The notes under the pieces are model-generated. The model worked only from the letters and a program-made list of their open reading frames with translations. It had not been told where the DNA came from and searched no databases. This document shows, piece after piece, positions 57,451-64,000 of a stretch of 64,000 nucleotides of DNA. The DNA lies in the NCBI GenBank assembly GCA_019636215.1, contig JAHBXZ010000005.1, positions 193,159 through 257,158 on the forward strand, written 5' to 3'. Both the position numbers and the translations under genes were made by a program. This stretch comes from Planctomycetota bacterium. GTDB lineage: Bacteria > Planctomycetota > UBA8742 > UBA2392. Within the stretch, counting starts at the first letter, position 1; each line of letters begins with the position of its first letter.

Positions 57451-60400
57451 CTACTTGTCGGTGGCGATCTGCTCGTCGCTGTCGCGATACCAGAAGGCAC
57501 GTTGACGGCGGATCAGATCGCGGAAGTTCTCAAACTCGTCGCCCAGGCGCTCATACCGCACCCGGTACACCCATTCCTCACCGCGATAGCCAGGGTTGAA
57601 GTAGGCCTTCTTCACCTTGGTGGCACCGATGTCGGCTGGGTTCGGCACTTCGGTGACATCCGTGTCGGACGTCAGGCCGGCCTTGGCTACCCGCCCGCGC
57701 AGGCCACGAACCTGCACGTTGGCCCAATCCCAGTCACGGCTGACGCCCTTGAAGATGGCCACGCCCCACATCTCGCTGACATACCGCGTGATGAACCTTG
57801 GAGCATCCGCGCCATCCCAGCGGTTGGCGGGCCCGATCTTGTCCGCCAGGCGGGTGATCACTTCCCACTCGCCCGAGTCCGGGTCGCGGTAAACCATTGG
57901 CGGAGGCACCGTCCAGCGCCGCCAAGTCTGGAAGTTTTCGGGCAGACCGTTGTCAACGACATCAGTTTCCTCGAAGTCGCTGGAATCCACGGCCTTGCCG
58001 CGCCGAACGTCGCCACCCTGGCTGACAAACCGGTCACGGAACTTGTTGACGTAACGAATCACTTCACGTTCGCGCACATCAAAGCCATCGGCCTTGGCGC
58101 GGGCTTCGGCCTCGGACCAGGACTCTTCCTTGGATCCGGCCGGGACGCGCACGCCGTCGGCAAACACACCGACAACGACTTTCTGGTCAACTTCAATGCT
58201 GCGCACCAGCTTGACCTTCACGACGTTGGGCCCGGGGTCCTTGTTGTCGTTCAGCGCGCGGTACTCTTCCAGGCTGACGAACTTGTACTTGCCCTCAGCG
58301 TCGCGGGTCTCGTAGCCATCGACGACTTCGGGCTCGGTGACCTTGCGGGTCTGGTGGATCAGGCGGGACAGCGGCGCAACTTCAACATCACGGCCCGCAG
58401 CGTCCTTCTTGTACATCATCTTGACGCGCTCCGTGACCAGCTTCCAGCGGTCACCGCCGTGGGAACCCTTGAAGCCATCGTCTTCGGCATCCACCGGCGC
58501 GTACTCGTACATGTAAACGTACTCGTACTCGTATTCCTTGAGGTACAGCAGCGCGTCCAGGTGGTCGCGGACAATCTCGCCCTTGGCATCCAGCAGCGGC
58601 GTCTTCACCCCGCTGAGTTCTTCCAGGTAGTCTTCCCATGCACCGTGCTGGTCAAACTTGGGCACTGGCACGGCGTTCTCGCCGGCATTGCCCAGAGGTG
58701 CGTACACGTACTCTTCGCCGGAATTCAGCGCGGAACCATCGGGCACAGGTGCCTTGCGATTGGTTGTGAACTCGCCGTCGGGGTCGCGCATGAAATCGTC
58801 AGGCCCGATGTTGCGCGGGTCATACGGACGGCCGGTGGTGTAGTCTTCCGTTGTCAAGATGATCTCGCCGCGCGGGCCCTTGCGGCCGGTGTTGATGCCA
58901 CGCTTGATCGTCTCCGGCTGCTTGTTCTCGTCGCTGCCCACAAAGTAGCCAAGTTTGATCTTGGGCAGGCCTACCACGGGGTCATCGGCGGTAAGCGCGC
59001 GGCCGACAATGTTGCCGGTGTTGGTGTAGCGGGCCAGGGTTACGGGGCCCAGGCGCTCGCGCAGGATGTCCCATTCCGCCTGGGTCAGCACGTCGCCGGC
59101 CTGGTAGGTCACCAGGTACTTGCGCAGGGCGCGGCCGCGCTGGTCCAGCAATTTGACGGGTTTGCCCACCACGCTGCCGCCGAACTTCTCGGTGCCGCCG
59201 TCAATCTTGGTACCGGAACCGAATCGTGCATCGGCCGGGTTGACGATCTTGCCGTTGATCTTGAAGGTGTCGTTGCGGCGGCCGGGGATGGTGACGGCCG
59301 TGTCGAAGTCAAACAGCACGGTATCGCCATCTTTGTACTGCCGGAAGTGCGGCATGGTAACACCCTGGCCGATGGCAGGGTGGCCGGTCTGCAGCAGGCC
59401 ATAGCTGTGGTCAGACTGGCCGTCGCCCCCGGCAATGCGGGCATTCAGATAGCCCGGCTCGTTGGCGCGCAAAACGCGGCCGAAGCGGTCAACGCAGTCC
59501 CCGGCCTCGTAGCGACGCTGGGTCAGCTTGCCCCACATGGCGTCGGACTCCGAGGTAACCAGGCGCGCGCCGTCAGGCAGCGCATCGCCAGTACCGAAGA
59601 TGCCGGCAAAGGTGTTGTCGCCATAGACGGCCACATAGCGGATGCTCTCGGCGCGCTCGCCGCCCTGGATCACTACGGCGCGGTACGGCAGGCAGCGCGG
59701 GCCGGTCAGGTCGGGTGCCGTCAGCGCGTGGCCGCGGCCAATCTGGCGCTGGAAGTCCGACAGCGGGTGCAGCAGCGTAATCGGCTGCGGCGTGCCGGCC
59801 TGGTTGCCGGCCCACTCCCACAGTTCTTCGCGCTCTGCGACGCGCTGCAGCACGTACGGGTCGCTGATGGCGCGGTAGGACTTCTTGATGTTGGCACGGC
59901 GCTCGGCCAGCGCCTGCTCGTTGGGTGCCACTTCCTTGGGTACTTCAATCAGGTCCGGGTCGGCGGGCCACTCGGTGTCCCAGGGGTCGCGCTCCACGTC
60001 ACGCGTGTAGACCTCAAGCATGAAATCCAGGTGGCAGTTGACCGGCACACCCTCGAACTCATTGGTGATGCCGCCCTGCACTTCAAGCGGTTCCGGCGGG
60101 CGGCCCAGATCGACTTCTTCCGGGTTTGGTTCGGGCAACTGGGTGCTCTTGACACTGCGGGTGTTGTTGTTGATGACACGGAACAGCACGTACCAGTACT
60201 CCTGGCTGGTGCCGTCCGGGTAGTCAATCACAATGGCCTTGGGGTCCTGCAGGTCGATCTTCAGCTGCCATTGCGGATCGTTCAGTTCGCGCTCGTTCTT
60301 GGCCCGGAACTCGTCAAAGCTTTCGGCGCCGTACGGGTCAGGCCCGCCCCAGCGGCCCTGCTTGCTGCTGCTGTTGCCCTGGCTTGGGTGATCCGGCCCC

Positions 60401-60543
60401 TGGTGGCTTTCACGAGAGCCATCCTTGCCAAGCTTGGCATGTTCGCTTTCCGGGACTTCGCGCAACGACTTCTGGGCCAGGCTGAGGTTCAAGACCAGGC
60501 CGGCCACAGCCACCGCTGCAAGGGCACGAAACAGTACGCGCAT
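57451..60543 (-). CDS. Very large secreted protein without known domains
   Basis: 1030 residues from ATG at 60543 ('ggagtg' upstream); an ATG 10 codons earlier is less likely because the signal peptide begins at MRVLFRALAAVAVAGLVLNLSLAQ. The mature protein is hydrophilic, rich in charged and aromatic residues, with regular 'YVxxxxxxxxWxxV' pieces and no transmembrane helix. Two stretches stand out: EYEYEYVYMYEYAPVDAEDD (around residue 650) and repeated 'VVVGVFADGVRVPAG', 'YETRDAEGKYKFVSLEEYRA'-like segments. No enzymatic motif seen. Followed by its own terminator. Probably an exported structural or surface protein. Confidence 0.75.
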   Translation of the reverse strand: MRVLFRALAAVAVAGLVLNLSLAQKSLREVPESEHAKLGKDGSRESHQGPDHPSQGNSSSKQGRWGGPDPYGAESFDEFRAKNERELNDPQWQLKIDLQDPKAIVIDYPDGTSQEYWYVLFRVINNNTRSVKSTQLPEPNPEEVDLGRPPEPLEVQGGITNEFEGVPVNCHLDFMLEVYTRDVERDPWDTEWPADPDLIEVPKEVAPNEQALAERRANIKKSYRAISDPYVLQRVAEREELWEWAGNQAGTPQPITLLHPLSDFQRQIGRGHALTAPDLTGPRCLPYRAVVIQGGERAESIRYVAVYGDNTFAGIFGTGDALPDGARLVTSESDAMWGKLTQRRYEAGDCVDRFGRVLRANEPGYLNARIAGGDGQSDHSYGLLQTGHPAIGQGVTMPHFRQYKDGDTVLFDFDTAVTIPGRRNDTFKINGKIVNPADARFGSGTKIDGGTEKFGGSVVGKPVKLLDQRGRALRKYLVTYQAGDVLTQAEWDILRERLGPVTLARYTNTGNIVGRALTADDPVVGLPKIKLGYFVGSDENKQPETIKRGINTGRKGPRGEIILTTEDYTTGRPYDPRNIGPDDFMRDPDGEFTTNRKAPVPDGSALNSGEEYVYAPLGNAGENAVPVPKFDQHGAWEDYLEELSGVKTPLLDAKGEIVRDHLDALLYLKEYEYEYVYMYEYAPVDAEDDGFKGSHGGDRWKLVTERVKMMYKKDAAGRDVEVAPLSRLIHQTRKVTEPEVVDGYETRDAEGKYKFVSLEEYRALNDNKDPGPNVVKVKLVRSIEVDQKVVVGVFADGVRVPAGSKEESWSEAEARAKADGFDVREREVIRYVNKFRDRFVSQGGDVRRGKAVDSSDFEETDVVDNGLPENFQTWRRWTVPPPMVYRDPDSGEWEVITRLADKIGPANRWDGADAPRFITRYVSEMWGVAIFKGVSRDWDWANVQVRGLRGRVAKAGLTSDTDVTEVPNPADIGATKVKKAYFNPGYRGEEWVYRVRYERLGDEFENFRDLIRRQRAFWYRDSDEQIATDK

Positions 60544-60641
60544 GGACACTCCACTCGCCAGAACAACACGCACGCACAGCCGAAGGCCGGCTGGGCCATG
60601 CGCAAACAGACTGCGGGGGGTCGGGGCAGTCTAGCCCACCC

Positions 60642-61346
60642 CTATAAGCCGTCAAGGCTTGCAACGTCATGGCTTTGTCGCGGGCGGGATGAGGCCAAAC
60701 GGCTTAGGGGGAAGGGGTCAGGTGTCACCTGCGTGCCCAGCGGGACCGTCCAGCCCGTGCGGTTGCCGTTGGCGTCGTAGCGGAACGTCCAGGTGTCGCC
60801 GGTGGTGCCGGCGTCAGGCCTGCGGTGGGTGATCAGGCGTGACCGTTCGTCAAAGGCATAGGTCGTTTCCTGCCAGTTGCTGTCCGTCGGGTTGCGTTTG
60901 ATCGCGCGTTTAATCACGCGGCTTTCGTCGTCGTACTCCAGGCGCGTGAAGATGTCGTCGGTGCCGGTGACCTCCAGTATATCGGTCGTGCGCGACAGCA
61001 GGTCATAGGTATAGCTGACGGTTGTGGCCGCTGCATCCGTGCGCGTAGTAACCCGGCCCCAGCCGTCGTATTTGAGCTTGGTGCTGGTATCAAAACCGGC
61101 ACCACCCCAGCGCCGGTCCTTGCTGCGGATCACCGCATCATTGCGGGTGATCTCGACTTCCTCGTGGCTGATCTCCACAGCACTGGTGAGCTGGTTCACC
61201 TCGCGATAGTTCGTGCGCAACGCCACACCATGCGCGTTGTAAACCGGGTGCGGCAGGGCGAAAAACGAAACCAGCACGATCGAAGGTCGTGACTGCAACA
61301 GGCGGCATGCCGGTGGATGTTTGCCCAGTCTTGGCCGCGAGGCCAA
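60642..61346 (-). pseudogene. RHS/YD-repeat protein fragment
   Basis: An open frame of 234 codons whose middle has YD-repeat signatures: 'LKYDGWGRVTTRTDAAATTV', SYTYDLLSRTTDI, LEYDDESRVIKRAI, YAFDERSRLITHRR, FRYDANGNRTGW. RHS proteins are thousands of residues long and end in toxin domains; here both ends are missing, and the first about 50 and last about 20 codons are unrelated filler. A 11-base motif aaggggtcagg (60712) lies at the 3' edge. Remnant of an RHS gene. Confidence 0.75.
60712..60722. repeat. Motif aaggggtcagg, copy 1
   Basis: Same 11 bases occur at 63774-63784 in the same orientation, just upstream of the transposase. It is a sequence I associate with the ends of Y1-transposase-linked elements. 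It coincides with the edge of the RHS-like similarity. Confidence 0.4.
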
Positions 61347-61501
61347 TATTCATGGTTCACGCAACCGAACGCAAACGTGGAACATCAAGTTCTCTGGCCG
61401 CCTCGGCATCAACATCATGCTGCATGGTACTTTCGGTAAGAATAACCCTTCATGCGTCCAAAGTGTACACGATGGTACTTTTCAAGAAGGACAACAGCTC
61501 A

Positions 61502-63589
61502 TCACTCCAAGGGCCGCATTACCCATACGAGACCGAATCGCCCGCTTCTAATGCAGACCACTGCAGCCCCATCTCTCTCGCTCACCTTTGGCATACTTGT
61601 GTCGGTACTCCAACTTCGACCAAGGGTCAGACCACAAACTGCGCCAGCGTAAGTCAGCCAAACTTCTCCTTCCCAACAGACTGCGCAAATAACCTTTGAA
61701 TGCGCATCAGCAGCCATTGCGCTGATACCACTCGGCGCAAGATGGACAAACGTGGTCGAACTGCCACCAATCAGGCCTTCCATCCAATAAACTCGCGATG
61801 CCGAAGCTACGTGAACGTGAGCAATGCGCGACCCCACTTTGCCTAACACCTGGCCGTGGTGCGCACCCGAGTATGAAAACACCGTCGTTGTCACCAGCGT
61901 CGTCATATTCAACAACAAGGTGTCCCCGTGCGAACTGGCCACGGCACAATGACCTCCGCCTAGTAACGACAGTTGGGTCGGTACTTTACCGATCGTTACA
62001 GACCCGACTCGCGTAGCAATCTTTGTGAAACGCCAAAACGATACCGTACCCTGAATGCAGCCCACTGCCAACTCGTTGTCTTCACGCCGGAAATCTAAGC
62101 AGGTGATCGAAGTCAGACACGAAAACTGATATTGTAGTCTCGGGTGGTTTTCACCCGTCCACACGAAAACAGACCCATCTTCGAATCCGGCAATAACCAT
62201 CTTGCAACTCTCGAAGGCGAGTATGGCTCGCACCGGGTGACTTGGGCCTCGAAGCGAGTACAGAAGCTTCCCTACTTCGGCATCCCACACGCATACGGTT
62301 CCGGTAGAATCGCCGCTAGCAATTCTGATGGAGTCACGCGCAAGGTGGTCGTCTGAAACAGCCCAAGCAGTAACGCCGCCAGAATGACCTCCATCTACAG
62401 GAAACTCGCACATTGATCGCCACGACTCAGTGCTCCATTTTGCAATCTGACCGTCTGCGGATCCGGTAATGACCGATGAAGGGCTATTGAGAGCACAGAT
62501 TGCAGTGATAGGTACCTTGGGAACAACGGTGTCGAGTTGCCTTGCGCCACCCTGCCACAAATGCATACCGCCAACGTGAAAGGAGAGAAGCACTCCGTTT
62601 CCAACTGCAACCGCATCAACTACCCGCTGCTTATCACAAACGATCTCCTGCTTCACTTTACCACTAGCCAAATCCCAAATTTTCAAGTCACCGGAGTTCC
62701 CAACGGTCAAGAGACGACCATCTCCAAGCGCAACCCACTTCGTTGTATACTCGTGAGGCCTCCATTTTCGCGAGATTGTGCACCCGGCAATGTCCCAGAC
62801 AATGGTATCTCCACCAAAACGATTTCCCAGAATTACGCAGCCCAGCGTATCGTCGACCCCTACTACTTCCATGTCCTGAACGTCATCGACCGGATAAGCA
62901 GTTGCCAGATCAACTTCATACCTGACCGCAAGCGTCACTGTGTCCATAAGTACCAACTTTGACGGAATTACAGAAAGGGCGATTCTATTATTTGTGCTAG
63001 CCAAAGCCATACCACTGGCTTGTCCGGGCACTTGTAATTCGCCGCTTGACGATCCATCCGAGACGCGAACAGAAACTAGCCTATCCTTCAACGCGACGAC
63101 AAGCGTGTCGCCTTCATTGGCGACCACTATGGCACTAACCTCGGAACGAAACTCGTAAGTATGCAAGACTTCGCCCGAGGTCAAATCCCACAGGAACACC
63201 TGACCGTTAGAACTCCGGGAGACAAGGCACTGAGTAGACCCACGCCTTGCACGACAGAGCGATCTTACACTGTCACCAGCATTCCAATTGCCCGAAAGGG
63301 GGATCGAGAAGCGCGAGTAAAGCCGCAGCGACTTCTCATTGCCGGCTACCGGGGCAATTGGAGGACGACCGCGTCCGTAGTAGTCCCTAGTTGGTGCGTG
63401 GCTCTCCGCGGCCCCCGGTTTTGCGCTTGCATTGGAATTGCTGTAGCCTTGAATGTCCTTGCAATCCTCCAGGCGTTTCGGTTGCCCGCAAGATGCCAAA
63501 CCAAGGACAAACATCAGAATACCCAGCGTAACACTTAGGTGAGTGTTACGCTGGGTGACCGAGCTACGAGTGTTGGGCGGTGGAGTCAT
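61502..63589 (-). CDS. WD40-repeat lipoprotein
   Basis: 695 residues from ATG at 63589, which overlaps the stop of the preceding small ORF (ATGA); an ATG three codons upstream is an alternative. The signal ends in lipobox LASC (Cys34). The rest is a beta-propeller of WD40 blades: NGQVFLWDLTSGEVLHTYEF, GDLKIWDLASGKVKQEIVCD, DGQIAKWSTESWRSMCEFPV, TGTVCVWDAEVGKLLYSLRG, DGSVFVWTGENHPRLQYQFS, QGTVSFWRF. GC content is far below that of the rest of the window, so it was probably acquired. No enzyme motif. Protein-protein interaction is the usual role. Confidence 0.8.
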   Translation of the reverse strand: MTPPPNTRSSVTQRNTHLSVTLGILMFVLGLASCGQPKRLEDCKDIQGYSNSNASAKPGAAESHAPTRDYYGRGRPPIAPVAGNEKSLRLYSRFSIPLSGNWNAGDSVRSLCRARRGSTQCLVSRSSNGQVFLWDLTSGEVLHTYEFRSEVSAIVVANEGDTLVVALKDRLVSVRVSDGSSSGELQVPGQASGMALASTNNRIALSVIPSKLVLMDTVTLAVRYEVDLATAYPVDDVQDMEVVGVDDTLGCVILGNRFGGDTIVWDIAGCTISRKWRPHEYTTKWVALGDGRLLTVGNSGDLKIWDLASGKVKQEIVCDKQRVVDAVAVGNGVLLSFHVGGMHLWQGGARQLDTVVPKVPITAICALNSPSSVITGSADGQIAKWSTESWRSMCEFPVDGGHSGGVTAWAVSDDHLARDSIRIASGDSTGTVCVWDAEVGKLLYSLRGPSHPVRAILAFESCKMVIAGFEDGSVFVWTGENHPRLQYQFSCLTSITCLDFRREDNELAVGCIQGTVSFWRFTKIATRVGSVTIGKVPTQLSLLGGGHCAVASSHGDTLLLNMTTLVTTTVFSYSGAHHGQVLGKVGSRIAHVHVASASRVYWMEGLIGGSSTTFVHLAPSGISAMAADAHSKVICAVCWEGEVWLTYAGAVCGLTLGRSWSTDTSMPKVSERDGAAVVCIRSGRFGLVWVMRPLE
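63521..63556. repeat. 15-bp perfect inverted repeat inside the WD40 gene start
   Basis: Arms 63521-63535 and 63542-63556, 6-base loop, within codons 12-23 of the WD40 gene. The mRNA would fold into a stable hairpin about 33 bases after the start codon. Confidence 0.75.
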
Positions 63590-63756
63590 CGCTCCCACTT
63601 CTTGTCAACCTTAGTGCCGTTTCTGTTGGGGTAGATCTCATCGCGTGTTCTGGACGCAGGAGCGGTTGGACCCGAAATCGCGAACTTGTCGACTCGTTCT
63701 TCCTTGCTACCGTCCTTTTCGATCAGTGACGTAAGCGTCCATGACCAAGAGCCCAT
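63586..63756 (-). CDS. Small, probably truncated ORF upstream of the WD40 gene
   Basis: A 56-codon frame from ATG at 63756 (starting MGSWSWTLTSLIEKDGSKEE), stop TGA overlapping the WD40 start by ATGA, so the two are coupled. The frame stays open upstream past the ATG to the aaggggtcagg motif (63774), so the gene probably lost its 5' part when that element arrived. No family recognised. Confidence 0.45.
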   Translation of the reverse strand: MGSWSWTLTSLIEKDGSKEERVDKFAISGPTAPASRTRDEIYPNRNGTKVDKKWER

Positions 63757-63773
63757 TACTATCTCTGCTACAA

Positions 63774-63784
63774 AAGGGGTCAGG
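63774..63784. repeat. Motif aaggggtcagg, copy 2
   Basis: Second copy of the motif at 60712; here followed by ctactttttattg, and 47 bases before the transposase ATG. It likely marks the left end of the transposase element. Confidence 0.45.
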
Positions 63785-63830
63785 CTACTTTTTATTGTCA
63801 GGTATCATATCGTTTTCTATACTAACCACC

Positions 63831-64000
63831 ATGCCGCGTCCACTCCGTCTTGCCCCTGCCGGCCTTTGTTTTCATGTTATCAACCGGGGCAATGGCCGCG
63901 CGACGGTATTCCACAAACCGGAGGACTACGCGGCCTTTCTGCGTATCCTGGCCTTGGGCTGCGAACGCATTGACATGCGCCTGCTGGCCTGGTGCATGAT
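63831..64000 (+). mobile_element. 5' end of a Y1-type (REP-associated / IS200-like) transposase gene
   Basis: The frame from ATG at 63831 is open to the window edge (56 complete codons). The start MPRPLRLAPAGLCFHVINRG and later DMRLLAWCM are the hallmarks of single-strand HUH tyrosine transposases (Y1_Tnp) of the REP-associated type. The catalytic HUH (usually in the following PNHFHLL) and Tyr lie beyond the edge. The motif aaggggtcagg precedes it. Confidence 0.85.

Noticed and set aside
57370..60780. 1136-codon plus-strand ORF
   Set aside because: It is antisense to the 1030-residue secreted protein, has no signal, motif or ribosome binding site, and its composition (His, Gln, Val, Ala-rich) is typical of GC-rich shadow frames.

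Overview
The window is GC-rich (roughly 60-65% by eye), densely coded on both strands, and mostly bacterial chromosome housekeeping interleaved with secreted, lipid-anchored and FHA-type proteins of unknown role. LpxB and KdsB show a lipopolysaccharide-bearing (Gram-negative type) envelope. Big secreted proteins of unknown role, DUF4190 paralogues, a VIT/vWA protein, and two intergenic copies of an 'agcccgaagcg.aagcgagggg' motif, which I recall from planctomycete genomes, point to Planctomycetota or a close relative. That assignment is inference; no rRNA or tRNA gene was seen.

Layout. 1-2864: a lipoprotein and a zinc-ribbon membrane protein (ATGA overlap), a HELWH metallopeptidase-like protein and a foreign-looking PIN-like protein. 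2958-9358: histidine ammonia-lyase without other hut genes, a receiver-like protein, a LOG-family protein, ThiL, TsaE, and a DUF2330-type membrane protein. 9363-13472: three consecutive DUF4190 paralogues on the minus strand, then MiaB on the plus strand. 13582-20216: a TerB-like protein, an anti-sigma-like protein fused to a terpenoid-cyclase-like toroid next to its probable ECF sigma factor, LpxB and a radical SAM protein. 20444-29129: a CAP-domain lipoprotein, an exported protein with a C-terminal anchor, a 788-residue repeat lipoprotein, recR-rpoN overlapping by GTGA, an exported protein and a glycosyltransferase. 29274-38427: an ECF sigma factor, a degenerate PilT-like and a PilB/GspE-like ATPase, then FHA-serine protease, M50-like protease and PAS-GAF-GGDEF proteins, suggesting signalling and regulated proteolysis at the membrane. 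38465-41739: KdsB, a DUF4256 protein, a lipoprotein and an unknown protein.

41832-44771 is the most unusual block. A 5'-truncated STAND/TPR gene is followed by a small ORF resembling the tail of a polymorphic-toxin nuclease and an ankyrin + SUFU-like gene (a known immunity-protein combination). These two sit between 80-bp direct repeats made from the 3' end of the TPR gene, with a second, decayed TPR tail at the far side. It looks like an inserted or displaced toxin-immunity cassette.

45048-60543: a 104-bp tandem repeat carrying two matching 22-codon ORFs, a VIT/vWA protein, small proteins, an archaeal-type GAPDH-like enzyme, a MORN/kelch-like lipoprotein, a membrane fatty-acid desaturase, an FHA protein whose far end is a CAP domain, and a 1030-residue secreted protein. 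60642-64000 is mobile or degraded: an RHS/YD-repeat remnant, a lower-GC WD40 lipoprotein, a truncated ORF, and the 5' end of a Y1-type (REP-associated/IS200-like) transposase cut by the window edge. No CRISPR array, replication origin or complete insertion sequence was found.
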